The translations under genes and the position numbers were made by a program. Below the pieces are notes generated by a model. That model was not told the DNA's origin and did not search any database. It saw only the letters and a program-made list of their open reading frames with translations. Below, piece after piece: positions 25,114-34,200 of a stretch of DNA of 64,000 nt (within the stretch, counting starts at the first letter, position 1; the number at the start of each line of letters is the position of its first letter). Origin of the DNA: Multivorans sp965232105 (lineage in GTDB: Bacteria > Acidobacteriota > Thermoanaerobaculia > Multivoradales > Multivoraceae); the NCBI GenBank assembly GCA_965232105.1, contig OZ246956.1:3844001-3908000 (forward strand), in the 5' to 3' direction.

Positions 25114-25836
25114 CTAGATGAACCCCCGTTCACGCATCGACACCCAACGGCCGCCGCCGCCCAGGACGAGGTGGTCAACGAGTTCGATTCCGACCGCGGC
25201 ACCGGCCCGCGCCAGCCTGCGTGTGAAGGCCAAATCCTCCCGGCTTGGATCCGGGTCGCCACTGGGGTGGTTGTGGAACACGACCGCGGCCATCGCTCCC
25301 AACCGCAGCGCCTCCTTGAGGACCACCCGCGGCTCGACCGAGGCACGGTCCAGAGAGCCGACGAAGTGCTCCCGCTCGCTGATCACGCGGCCCCGCACAT
25401 CGACGTAGATCGCGCCCATCACCTCCTGGTCGCGCCGCGCGTACCGCAGATTCAGGTAGCGGGCGACCCCGACCATGTCCCCCAGGGGCCTTCTCTCGGG
25501 GAGCTGGGCCCGGGCCAGGCGCCGGGACAATTCCACTGCCGCCAGGATCGTCGCCGCCTTGGCATCTCCCAGGCCCTTGCGGTGCAACGACGGCAGGTCG
25601 TGCTCAACCAGTAGCGCGAGCGCCGGCAGGCCGCCGAGCCCGCGCCCTTCGTCGTAGAGCAGGTCGTATGCGAGATCGAGCACCGAGCAACCCCGATGCC
25701 CGGTCCGCAGCAGAATGGCGATCAGTTCGCAGTCGGTCAAGACACCCGCTCCGTGCGCCAGCAATCGCTCGCGGGGACGTTGCCCCGAAGGCATCTCTCT
25801 CAACGTGCTGCGGTTCATCCCGTCCTGCCCGGTCAT
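25114..25836 (-). CDS. radC: RadC family JAMM/MPN protein
   Basis: 240 residues. A helix-hairpin-helix-like N-terminal part (GDAKAATILAAVEL) is followed by the JAMM domain with the metal motif HNHPSGDPDPSREDLAFT. The RadC/DUF2466 family was named for DNA repair, but the biochemical role is unsettled. ATG 25836 is chosen because AGGAG lies 6 nt upstream; the open frame to 25875 adds residues without a ribosome site. It is divergent from speB with a 57-bp gap. Confidence 0.9.
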   Translation of the reverse strand: MTGQDGMNRSTLREMPSGQRPRERLLAHGAGVLTDCELIAILLRTGHRGCSVLDLAYDLLYDEGRGLGGLPALALLVEHDLPSLHRKGLGDAKAATILAAVELSRRLARAQLPERRPLGDMVGVARYLNLRYARRDQEVMGAIYVDVRGRVISEREHFVGSLDRASVEPRVVLKEALRLGAMAAVVFHNHPSGDPDPSREDLAFTRRLARAGAAVGIELVDHLVLGGGGRWVSMRERGFI

Positions 25837-25893
25837 CGGCGTCTCCTGTTGACCAAGACGCTTTTCGCCCCGCACTGCTACCGTGCTGCCGCC

Positions 25894-26838
25894 ATGCGCG
25901 GCTCAGAACTACCGCCGTTCCTCGAGTTCGAGGCGCCCGCCGGCGAGCCCGCGGTCGCCGTGCTGCCGGTTCCCTACGAACGCACGACATCGTGGGGACG
26001 GGGCGCCGAGGATGGGCCGGCGGCCCTGCTCCGCGCCTCCCACTACGTGGAGCTCTACGACGAGGAACTCCGACTCGAACCGTTTCGCGTCGGCATCGAG
26101 ACTCTGCCGCCGGTCGACGTCGAGGCCGCGGAGGACGTGGCGCTGGACCGAATCCGCACCGCCGCCCGGGTGGCGATCGAACGCGGTCGCTTCCTGGCCG
26201 CAATCGGCGGCGAACACACGGTCACGCCGGCTCTGGTGCGCGGCGTGGTCGAGGCGGCTGGCTCCGACCTCGGCCCCGATCTGGGAATTGTGCAATTCGA
26301 CGCGCACACCGACCTCAGGCCGACCTACGCGGGAACACGCTGGAACCATGCCTGTGCGATGAGCCGCGTGCTCGATCTCGGCGTGTCCACCCTGGCCATC
26401 GGCATCCGGTCTCTGAGCCGTCCGGAGGCCGTGCGCATCGAAACGGAGCGCCTGCCCGTCATCTGGGCCAGCCAGTTGGAGGCCCTGGCCGACGACGAAC
26501 TCCAGAACCTGTTCCTGGGCCTGCTCGCGTCGCTTCCCGACACGATCTACCTGACCTTCGACCTCGACTTCTTCGACCCATCCCTGCTGCCGGCCACGGG
26601 AACGCCAGAGCCCGGCGGCGGCACCTGGCACCAGGCTCTGGCGCTGCTACGGCTGCTGTTCGAACACAAGCACGTCATCGCAATGGACGTGGTCGAACTG
26701 GCTCCGATCCCCGGCAACCCGGCCAGCGACTACACGGCAGCCAGACTGCTCTACAAGTGCATCGGCTACAGGTACGCGCGTGAGCTGGGCGGCCTTGCCG
26801 ACGATGGCTACAGACCGATCAGGCCTCCCGCGACGTAG
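25894..26838 (+). CDS. speB: Agmatinase-type ureohydrolase
   Basis: 314 residues of the arginase/agmatinase fold. Binuclear manganese ligands are visible in GGEHTVT (His 108), FDAHTDLR (Asp 136, His 138, Asp 140) and FDLDFFDPSLLPATGTPEPGG, with VVELAP near the end. It probably hydrolyses agmatine to putrescine and urea, although other ureohydrolase substrates cannot be excluded. ATG 25894 matches the conserved N-terminus; the longer frame to 25696 lies antisense to radC. Its 3' end overlaps the converging transporter gene by 31 bp. Confidence 0.85.
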   Translation: MRGSELPPFLEFEAPAGEPAVAVLPVPYERTTSWGRGAEDGPAALLRASHYVELYDEELRLEPFRVGIETLPPVDVEAAEDVALDRIRTAARVAIERGRFLAAIGGEHTVTPALVRGVVEAAGSDLGPDLGIVQFDAHTDLRPTYAGTRWNHACAMSRVLDLGVSTLAIGIRSLSRPEAVRIETERLPVIWASQLEALADDELQNLFLGLLASLPDTIYLTFDLDFFDPSLLPATGTPEPGGGTWHQALALLRLLFEHKHVIAMDVVELAPIPGNPASDYTAARLLYKCIGYRYARELGGLADDGYRPIRPPAT

Positions 26839-28334
26839 ACCCAGAACACGACGAGAACCAGTCCGATCACGTTCAGCCACAGTCCGGCCCGCACCATCTG
26901 GGGAATCGTGATTTCCCCGGAACCGAAGACGATCGCGTTCGGCGGCGTCGCGACCGGCATCATGAAGGCGCAGCTCGCCGCCAGCGTGGCGGGCACGATC
27001 AGGAGCAGCGGGTCGACGTTGATCGCCGCCGCGGTCGCGCCCAGGATCGGCAGGAAGGTCGCGGTCGTCGCCGTATTGCTGGTGACCTCCGTCAGCATGA
27101 TCAACAGGGCGGCGGCGCCGATGACGAGAACGAGCACCGGCATGCCCTCGAGCACGAGCAGGAGGCTGCCGATGAAACGGTCGACGCCGGTACTGACCAC
27201 CGCGGCCGCGAGGCTGAGCCCGCCCCCGAACAGGAGCAGGATTCCCCACGGCGCCTCGAGCGCCTTCTTCCAGCTCAGCAGGAACACGCCGCGCCGGAAG
27301 TGGACCGGAACCGTGAACAGCAACAGGCCGGCGCCGATCGCAATGCCCGGGTCCGTCAGTCCCGCCAGCGGCGCTGCCCCGCCGATCTCGATCCCCGCAA
27401 GCCAGGTTCGGGAGGTCCACAGCGCGGCGGCCGAAACGAAGATCGCCAGCACCGCCTTCTCAGGGGCCGTCATCGGCCCCAGCTTCCGTAGCTCGCCGCG
27501 GATGAGTTCCGCGCCGCCGGGCACCTCGGTGATCTGCAAGCGGTAGACGAACCGCGTGAGCACCAGCCAGGCCAGGGGCAGAAAGGACACGGTGAGCAGG
27601 AGACCGAACGGCATCCACTGCGCGAACGAGATCTCGCGACCGTAGGTGTCCTCGACGAAGGACATCATCTGAATGTTGGGAGGGGTGCCGATCTTCGTCG
27701 CCACACCTCCGATCGAGGCGCCGTAGGCCGTCCCGAGCAGCAGATTCAGGGCGAAGGGAAACGGCTTCCCGACCGGGGCAACGTCCGGACCCAACCGCTG
27801 GCGCACGAGATCGATCACCGACAGGGCGATCGGCAGCATCATGACCGTCGTCGCGGTGTTCGAAATCCACATGCTCAGGAAAGCGCTCGCCACCATGAAG
27901 CCGAGCACCAGGCGGTCCGGCCGGCTGCCGACCAGGAGGATGATGTGGAGCGCCATCCGACGGTGCAGGCCCCAGGTCTGCATCGAGAGGGCGATCATGA
28001 AACCGCCCAGGAAGAGGAAGATGTTCGGATTCGCATAGGGTGCCGCAACCTGGGAAATCGCGATCTCGCCACCGGTCAGAAGCGGAATCGCGACCAGCGG
28101 CAGCAACGAGGTGACGGCCACGGGCAGTGCCTCGGTCAGCCACAACACGCCCATGAGAACCCCGGTCGCCGCCACCGCGCGGCCGGCGCCGGAAAGCCCG
28201 GAGACGACCTGGCCGTCGGCACCTGTGACCGCCTCGGGAATCAGGAACCAGGCGAGCGCCGCCAGAATCGGCGCGGCGATCAGGCCGGTCGCAACGGACG
28301 CCCAGGGGCCCCGGTCGCGGCTGTGCTCAGCCAT
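26808..28334 (-). CDS. SLC13/DASS-family sodium:dicarboxylate (or anion) symporter
   Basis: 508 residues with about 11-12 hydrophobic helices. The two SNT signatures that bind sodium and substrate are present, as SNTATTVMMLPIA and TSNTATTATFLP, with the loop TPPNIQMMS and a later TPPNAIVFGSG. These transporters import di- or tricarboxylates, or sulfate in some members, with Na+. The start ATG overlaps the last 8 bases of the upstream AGCS gene, so they are coupled. Confidence 0.88.
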   Translation of the reverse strand: MAEHSRDRGPWASVATGLIAAPILAALAWFLIPEAVTGADGQVVSGLSGAGRAVAATGVLMGVLWLTEALPVAVTSLLPLVAIPLLTGGEIAISQVAAPYANPNIFLFLGGFMIALSMQTWGLHRRMALHIILLVGSRPDRLVLGFMVASAFLSMWISNTATTVMMLPIALSVIDLVRQRLGPDVAPVGKPFPFALNLLLGTAYGASIGGVATKIGTPPNIQMMSFVEDTYGREISFAQWMPFGLLLTVSFLPLAWLVLTRFVYRLQITEVPGGAELIRGELRKLGPMTAPEKAVLAIFVSAAALWTSRTWLAGIEIGGAAPLAGLTDPGIAIGAGLLLFTVPVHFRRGVFLLSWKKALEAPWGILLLFGGGLSLAAAVVSTGVDRFIGSLLLVLEGMPVLVLVIGAAALLIMLTEVTSNTATTATFLPILGATAAAINVDPLLLIVPATLAASCAFMMPVATPPNAIVFGSGEITIPQMVRAGLWLNVIGLVLVVFWVYVAGGLIGL

Positions 28335-30048
28335 TCCCTTCGCCGCCGCCCTTGCCGAGCTGGCGGCGGAAGTAGGACCTCGTCATGCCGGCGACCGCTC
28401 CCGAAAGCAACAGCAGGGAAATCAGGTTCGGGAAGGACATCAACCCCAGCGCCACGTCGCCGAAAGTCCAGACGGTCGAGAGCGGCAACAGGCAGCCCAG
28501 GAAGAAGAAGCCGACGTAGATCCAGCGGTAGACCGGAATCGCCCTGGCCCCGAAAAGGTACTCGGTCGACCGGTCGCCGTAGTACGACCACGAAATCGCC
28601 GTGGAAACAGCGAACAGCAACACGGACAGCGTGACGATCAGGTCGCCCCGGCTGCCCGGCAGACCGAGACTGAAAGCGCGCGCCGTCAGCGGCGCTCCGG
28701 TCAACAGCGCTCCGCCCTCGATCCGGGGCGCATCGCCCGCGGCGTTCAGCGACCCGTCACCGGCGACCTCCAGTCTGCCGCTCCAGGGAGCGCCCGCGCC
28801 GTCTACCAGCCGCGGCTCGGCGATCATCGAGTGAAGCACGACGAAGGAGCCGCCCGCCACACCCCCCTCGACGTCAACCGCACCCCCGCCGCGCGTGGAC
28901 CGCTCGTCGCGCGCCGCGAGCAACTCGGAGTCCTCCCCGAGAACGCGGTGAATGCCCTCGACCTCGTCGAGCCCGAAGCTCTGCGGCGTGTGGTCGCGCC
29001 AGGCGTCCGTCGTGACGATGACGAGACCCGTCATCGTGCAGATGACCAGCGTGTCGATGAACGGCTCGAGCGAAGCGACCAGCCCCTCGCGCACCGGCTC
29101 GTCGGTGCGGGCCGCCGCGTGGGCGATGGGCGCGCTGCCCTGTCCCGCCTCGTTGCTGAACAGACCCCGGCGAATGCCCCACATCATCGTCATCAGGAAG
29201 GAGCCGGCGGCGCCCCCGACCATGGAGGTGGGCCGGAACGCCTGCTCGACGATCATGGCCAGGCTCCCGGGAACGCTTTCGATGTTCATCAGCAGAATGA
29301 TCAGGGCGCCGCCGACGTAGATCACCGCCATGCCCGGCGCCAGGATCGAGGTCACCCTGCCGATGCGGCGAATGCCGCCGATGATGACCAGCGCCACGAC
29401 GGAGGCGAAGACGAGACCGGTCCAGACCGGCGCCAGGCCGAACTGGGACTCGAGCTGATCGGCCATCGTGTTCGCCTGGTTCATGTTTCCGGTGCCGAAG
29501 GAGCACATGACCGCCAGACCGGCGAACAGCATCGCCATCCACTTCCAGTTCTCGCCGAGCCCCTTCTCGATGTAGTACATCGGACCGCCCGACACGGAAC
29601 CGTCCTTGTGCACCCGGCGATAGGCGACCGCCAGGGTGCACTCGGCGAACTTGAGCGCCATGCCGAAGAAGGCCGTCACCCACATCCAGAACAAGGCCCC
29701 GGGACCGCCCATGCGAATCGCGATCGCAACGCCGGCGATGTTGCCGATGCCGACGGTCGCCGAGAGCGCGGTCGTCAGGGCCTGGAAGTGAACGAGGTCG
29801 CCGTCGTCGTCCGGATCGTCGTACTTGCCGCCCAGGATCGCCCAGGCGTGCCGGAAGCCACGCAACTGGATCAGGCCCAGGCGCACGGTGACGAAGAGCC
29901 CCGTTCCCAGGAGCACCAGCGCCAGGATCGGAGCCTGGGGCGGCGTGTTCCAGACCAGCCCCTCGAGCCAGCCGGCTACCGGTCCGAGCAACCCGTTGAT
30001 CCCGTCCGCTACCTTCCCGAACAGCTCCTCGGGCATCGCGACTTGCAT
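28327..30048 (-). CDS. AGCS-family sodium:amino acid (alanine/glycine) symporter with extra domain
   Basis: 573 residues, about 100 longer than typical AGCS carriers. Family motifs include GGKYDD, TALSATVGIGNIAGVA, GGPMYYIEKGLG, FGTGNMNQANT and NEAGQGSAPIAHAAA. A hydrophilic stretch of about 120 residues (from DAWRDHTPQSF to LGLPGSRGD) is inserted between membrane helices late in the protein. It imports alanine or glycine with Na+. ATG 30048 is preferred because GGGAG lies 9 nt upstream; ATG 30069 is the alternative. Confidence 0.87.
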   Translation of the reverse strand: MQVAMPEELFGKVADGINGLLGPVAGWLEGLVWNTPPQAPILALVLLGTGLFVTVRLGLIQLRGFRHAWAILGGKYDDPDDDGDLVHFQALTTALSATVGIGNIAGVAIAIRMGGPGALFWMWVTAFFGMALKFAECTLAVAYRRVHKDGSVSGGPMYYIEKGLGENWKWMAMLFAGLAVMCSFGTGNMNQANTMADQLESQFGLAPVWTGLVFASVVALVIIGGIRRIGRVTSILAPGMAVIYVGGALIILLMNIESVPGSLAMIVEQAFRPTSMVGGAAGSFLMTMMWGIRRGLFSNEAGQGSAPIAHAAARTDEPVREGLVASLEPFIDTLVICTMTGLVIVTTDAWRDHTPQSFGLDEVEGIHRVLGEDSELLAARDERSTRGGGAVDVEGGVAGGSFVVLHSMIAEPRLVDGAGAPWSGRLEVAGDGSLNAAGDAPRIEGGALLTGAPLTARAFSLGLPGSRGDLIVTLSVLLFAVSTAISWSYYGDRSTEYLFGARAIPVYRWIYVGFFFLGCLLPLSTVWTFGDVALGLMSFPNLISLLLLSGAVAGMTRSYFRRQLGKGGGEGNG

Positions 30049-30099
30049 AAAACCCTGCTCCCTGTGCATCAGCGCGGCGCGGACGCCGCGACTCGACTC

Positions 30100-31254
30100 C
30101 TAGAGATAGTTGGCCGGATGGCCGGTAGCGAAGACCAAAACGGACTCGCCGGGACGGATCGTACCGGAGTCGCTCAGATGGAAGAGCGCCGCCATCGCCG
30201 CCGCGGTCTCCGGGCCGACCAGGAGCCCTTCCTCCGCCGCCACCCGCGCCGCGGTCGCCGCGACCTCCGCCTCTTCCACCGCCACGGCGGCGCCACCGCT
30301 GTCCCGCAGCGCCCGCAGGATGAGGAAGTCGCCGATCGCCGCGGGCACCCGCAGCCCCCAAACTTCCGTATCCGGTTCCCGCCAGGGATCGGCGTGGTCA
30401 CTGCCTGCCTCGTGGGCACGCACGATCGGCGCGCAGCCGGCCATCTGGACGACGGCGAACCTGGCCGGCGGACCGCTCAGAATGCCCAGCCTGCGCAGCT
30501 CGGCGAAGGCCTTCGCCATGCCGACGATGCCGGTCCCGCCGCCGGTGGGATAGATGATCCAGTCCGGTAGCCGCCAGCCGAACTGCTCCGCGACCTCGAA
30601 GCCCATCGTCTTCTTTCCTTCCACGCGGTACGGCTCACGCAGGGTCGAGAGATCCCACAAGTCGCCGCCCCGCTCCCTGAGCGCGGCGCCGGCGTCAACC
30701 AGTGTCCCGCCGGCCTCGATGACCTCGGCCCCGAAGGCGCGACAACGCTCGCGAACCGTCGCCGGCGTATCCTCGGGCAGGGCCACACGGCAGGGCAGCC
30801 CCGCGGCGGCGGCGTAGGCAGCGGCTGCGACGCCCGCGTTGCCGGCACTCGGAAGCTGCACGCCAGGGGCGCCGAGTTCCCGCGCCCGGTTCACCGCCAG
30901 CGACAGCCCCCGATCCTTGAAGGAACCGGTCGGATTACCCGCTTCGTTCTTCAGAAAGACCCGAACCTTGTCAGGCGCCAGTCGACGAAGCTGAACCACC
31001 GGCGTGCCCCCCTCGCCGAGATCGACCCGGTCGTGGAAAGAGGCAACCGGCAACAGCTCGCGGTAGCGCCACAAGGTCCACGGTCGCCTGGGCAGAGCCC
31101 CGGCGAAGGCGCTTCCCCGCTTCCGGTCGAGATCGTAGTCGACCAACCAGGGCTTGCCCGCGGGCGACAGAAAGGCCGGTTCGTCAAGTGGCGCCCGCGC
31201 CCCGGTCGCGGAGCAGACGAGGCCCCTCGCCCACGTGTTCCCGTTCGCCTGCAT
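30100..31254 (-). CDS. thrC: Threonine synthase-like PLP enzyme
   Basis: 384 residues of fold-type II PLP enzymes. GNPTGSFKDRG holds the Schiff-base Lys 113, LPSAGNAGVAAAAYAAA binds the phosphate group of the substrate, and PTGGGTGIVGM binds the PLP phosphate. Overall similarity is to threonine synthases that convert phosphohomoserine to threonine. A short N-terminal segment (LVCSATG) resembles the start of this class. A threonine deaminase-like activity is the main alternative. It precedes the two transporter genes on the same strand. Confidence 0.82.
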   Translation of the reverse strand: MQANGNTWARGLVCSATGARAPLDEPAFLSPAGKPWLVDYDLDRKRGSAFAGALPRRPWTLWRYRELLPVASFHDRVDLGEGGTPVVQLRRLAPDKVRVFLKNEAGNPTGSFKDRGLSLAVNRARELGAPGVQLPSAGNAGVAAAAYAAAAGLPCRVALPEDTPATVRERCRAFGAEVIEAGGTLVDAGAALRERGGDLWDLSTLREPYRVEGKKTMGFEVAEQFGWRLPDWIIYPTGGGTGIVGMAKAFAELRRLGILSGPPARFAVVQMAGCAPIVRAHEAGSDHADPWREPDTEVWGLRVPAAIGDFLILRALRDSGGAAVAVEEAEVAATAARVAAEEGLLVGPETAAAMAALFHLSDSGTIRPGESVLVFATGHPANYL

Positions 31255-31354
31255 TTCAACCGATCTCGGCGCCGGAGGCTAGCACCAGTTCCCGAAGGCA
31301 ACCCCCTCAACAAGGACACAACACACTGAAAAACAACAACTTAGGCCCAAAACG

Positions 31355-31363
31355 TGCTATGAT
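31355..31363 (+). promoter_or_regulatory. Extended -10 promoter upstream of the pseudokinase gene
   Basis: TG (31355-31356), one base, then TATGAT (31358-31363) forms an extended -10 element in an unusually A-rich stretch (31320-31400). No good -35 is needed for this class. Transcription would begin about 30 nt before the ATG at 31401. Confidence 0.5.
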
Positions 31364-31400
31364 CGGCTTCTACCGACAATCAACTTCTTCGCATTAGTCC

Positions 31401-33224
31401 ATGAGCAAAAGAATCGGCGACTTCGAAATCGTCGGCCGTCTCGAGGCCCACGCTGGAGCCGCTTCCTATCTGGCCCGCCACGCGACCGACGGCTCTTCGG
31501 CCACGATCGACATCTGGACGCCCGAGACTCCCGACGCACAGGCGCGATTCCTGGATCGCGCCACAGCCAGCGAGCGGCTCGAGCACGATGGCATCGCCCG
31601 CATCCTCGACTTCGGAATCGACGGCACCACCTCCTGCCGCATCGAAGCGTTCGCCGACGGTGAGACCCTGGCGGAGAAGCTCAGGCAAACCGGCGACCTG
31701 AACAGAGAGACCATCCTGGCCTGGCTGGCCCAGATCGCGCGTGCCCTCGAGTACGCGCACGGCCTGGGCGTCGTTCACGGCGACCTGCACCCCGGGTTGG
31801 TGACCATCCGTTCCGACGCCACCGCTCAACTGCGCGGCTTCGCCAATCCGCGCACAACCGGCGAACTCCGGTATCGCGCCCCCGAACTCATCCGCGGCGA
31901 AGCGGTCGATGTGCGGACCGACCTGTACGCCTTCGGTGTTCTGCTCCATCGCCTGGCGGCCTGCCAGCCGGACGCGAATCCGGTCCTTGGCCGCAGGCTG
32001 AAGACCAACCCTTCCCCGCCGCTGGCCGATTTGCCCGCGAACTTCCCGCGCCGCCTGATTCCCGTCCTCGAAGGTTGCCTCAGCGACGATCCCGCAGATC
32101 GCCCCGACAACTTCACGACCGTCGTCGGCGCAATCGAGGCCGCTATCCACGACACGGCCAGCGTCGCCGCGATCGCCGAGCAAACCTCCCCGCCGGCTGA
32201 CGTTCCCGATTCCCCCGCCGCGTCTCCGAGCTGGGACTCGGCCACCGTGGCGGCAGGCCGGGACGCTTCGAGCGCCGGCCCGATCGCGGACATCCCGGTG
32301 CGGAAACCGACCGGAAGAGACGCACCCCTGATCGACGTCGAGCTCCGCGGCAACGAGTCCGGCAAGGGCGACGCGACTCCGCCCAGTCTTGAGACGGTGG
32401 CGGCGGCGATCAAGCGGCCCTCGCGCTACCGCTTCCGCCGACGCTGGCTGACTTTCGCGACCGTAGCCGGAACCGCGCTCTGGCTCGGCGGCACCCTGTG
32501 GTGGTCCAAGGGCAGTCCGGCCGTGGCCGGTTCCGAAGTGCCCGCGACCGCGGAGGAAACGGTTTCCGGGCCGCCGCCGCCAGGCAACCCGGCGGCGACC
32601 GGCGAGGCCGTCTCCCCCGTCGACCTCCAGTCCCCGGCAGACGTCGCGCCGTCGCCCCCTCCGGACCGGTTCGATGCGGTAGAGCCCGCCCGCCGTGGCA
32701 CGGGCCGCCTCGCTCTGGCGCCCGCCTGGCACCCGGAGATCACCGTCTCGGTGGCAGGTGCGGAACCTGTCGTCCTCGACCGCCGGCGCGTCTTCGAAGT
32801 GGAAGCCGGCGTCGACCACGTGCTCACGTTCGAACTCGCAACGCGCGACTACCAGATTCGGGAGCAGGTCGTCGCCCAGGTCCCGTCGGGCCGGCTGCTG
32901 GAAACGCCCGTGCCCCTGGTGCGCCCCGGCTTCCTCAGCGTGGCCCCGGCGGAGGAGTCTGCGCGCCCCGTCTTCGTGCGCATCGGGGACGAGGCGATCG
33001 GCTGGACACCGATCGCGCGCCTGCAACTGCCCGTCGGCGCCCACGTGATCAGCGTCTTCAAGAACCCCACATGGCGGCCCGAGGAGCGGATCGAGCAGCA
33101 GATCCGCGTACGGTCCAGGCAGGAAACCACCGTGCAGTTCGACCTCGAATCCGAACCGCCGGCATTGATCGTCGACGGTCGGAGGATCGAGTACGCTCCG
33201 GTCGATGCCGAGCCTGGACCGTAG
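31401..33224 (+). CDS. Membrane-anchored Ser/Thr pseudokinase with PEGA-like extracytoplasmic domain
   Basis: 607 residues. Residues 7-270 follow the Hanks kinase fold (HGDLHPG, RYRAPEL, DLYAFGVLLHRL), but key residues are changed: the ATP-binding Lys of beta-3 is replaced (TIDI), the Asn five positions after catalytic Asp 128 is Leu 133, and the DFG Asp is Gly 146 (RGFA). The Gly-rich loop is also poor. A Pro/Ala/Ser linker, one membrane helix (349-369), and an outer beta-rich part with two PEGA-like repeats follow. It may bind a partner rather than phosphorylate. It overlaps the glycosyltransferase gene at 33205 by 20 bp. Confidence 0.8.
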   Translation: MSKRIGDFEIVGRLEAHAGAASYLARHATDGSSATIDIWTPETPDAQARFLDRATASERLEHDGIARILDFGIDGTTSCRIEAFADGETLAEKLRQTGDLNRETILAWLAQIARALEYAHGLGVVHGDLHPGLVTIRSDATAQLRGFANPRTTGELRYRAPELIRGEAVDVRTDLYAFGVLLHRLAACQPDANPVLGRRLKTNPSPPLADLPANFPRRLIPVLEGCLSDDPADRPDNFTTVVGAIEAAIHDTASVAAIAEQTSPPADVPDSPAASPSWDSATVAAGRDASSAGPIADIPVRKPTGRDAPLIDVELRGNESGKGDATPPSLETVAAAIKRPSRYRFRRRWLTFATVAGTALWLGGTLWWSKGSPAVAGSEVPATAEETVSGPPPPGNPAATGEAVSPVDLQSPADVAPSPPPDRFDAVEPARRGTGRLALAPAWHPEITVSVAGAEPVVLDRRRVFEVEAGVDHVLTFELATRDYQIREQVVAQVPSGRLLETPVPLVRPGFLSVAPAEESARPVFVRIGDEAIGWTPIARLQLPVGAHVISVFKNPTWRPEERIEQQIRVRSRQETTVQFDLESEPPALIVDGRRIEYAPVDAEPGP

Positions 33225-34182
33225 CACCGACGCCAGTGTCGAGCGGTCGCCCCTCGATGTCAGTGTGCTGGTTCCGGTGCTCAATGAGGAAGCCACCGTA
33301 GCCAGCCTGGCTGAACGCGTGCTCGCGAATCTGGATGCCATCGGCGCCCGCTCCGAGCTCGTGTTCATCGACGATGGCTCAACCGACACAACGTCGGACG
33401 AGGTGCGGCGGCAGCACGAGCGGGATTCGAGGGTCCGCCTGCTCCGCCTGCGCCGAAACTTCGGCAAGGCGGCAGCGCTCTCCGCGGGCGTCGATCATGC
33501 TCGCGGCGCCATTCTGATCACGATGGACGGCGATCTCCAGGACGATCCGGACGAGATTCCCCGCCTCCTCCAGGCGCTCGAAGACGGCCCTCTCGACCTG
33601 GTCAGCGGCTGGAAGCGAACCCGCCGCGACCCGTTGCGGCGCCGCCTGGCGTCGAAGGTCTTCAACTGGGTCACGCGAACGCTCTCCAACGTCAATCTGC
33701 ACGACTTCAACTCGGGCTTCAAGGCCTACCGCCGCGAGGTCCTCGAGCAGGTGGCCGTCTACGGCGAACTCCATCGCTATATTCCCGTCCTCGCCAGCCG
33801 CCGCGGCTTCGTCATCGGCGAGATTCCAGTCGCCCACCATCCGCGCCGGGTCGGCCGCAGCCGGTACGGCTGGGATCGGTCCTACAAGGGCCCGGTCGAC
33901 CTGATCACCGTGCTCTTCATCAGCCGGTTTACTCGCCGACCCCTCCACCTGTTCGGGCCGATCGGGCTGATCAGTTGTGCCCTGGGCTTCGGCATTTGCG
34001 CCTATCTGGCCGCGCTCTGGTTCGCGGGCGCCTCCCTCTCCAACCGGCCCCTGCTGCTCCTCGGCGTCCTGCTCATGGTGCTCGGCATACAGATCGTCAC
34101 GACCGGCCTGATCGGCGAACTGATTACCTTCAAGAACTTCCGCAGGCACGACAGCTACTCGATAAGAGAGCGGGTCGGCTGA
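33205..34182 (+). CDS. GT2 polyprenyl-phosphate glycosyltransferase (GtrB/DPM1-like)
   Basis: 325 residues. The GT-A domain has LVPVLNEEATV, FIDDGSTDTT and the metal-binding DGDLQDDP (DXD). The conserved LRRNFGKAAALSAG and FNSGFKAYRREV of polyprenyl-phosphate sugar transferases are clear. Two C-terminal membrane helices (about 250-275 and 285-310) anchor it. It probably transfers a sugar from a nucleotide donor to a lipid carrier at the inner membrane. Its start lies within the pseudokinase gene, so they are coupled. Confidence 0.9.
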   Translation: MPSLDRSTDASVERSPLDVSVLVPVLNEEATVASLAERVLANLDAIGARSELVFIDDGSTDTTSDEVRRQHERDSRVRLLRLRRNFGKAAALSAGVDHARGAILITMDGDLQDDPDEIPRLLQALEDGPLDLVSGWKRTRRDPLRRRLASKVFNWVTRTLSNVNLHDFNSGFKAYRREVLEQVAVYGELHRYIPVLASRRGFVIGEIPVAHHPRRVGRSRYGWDRSYKGPVDLITVLFISRFTRRPLHLFGPIGLISCALGFGICAYLAALWFAGASLSNRPLLLLGVLLMVLGIQIVTTGLIGELITFKNFRRHDSYSIRERVG

Positions 34183-34200
34183 CTCCGGTCCGGAGGCGAT

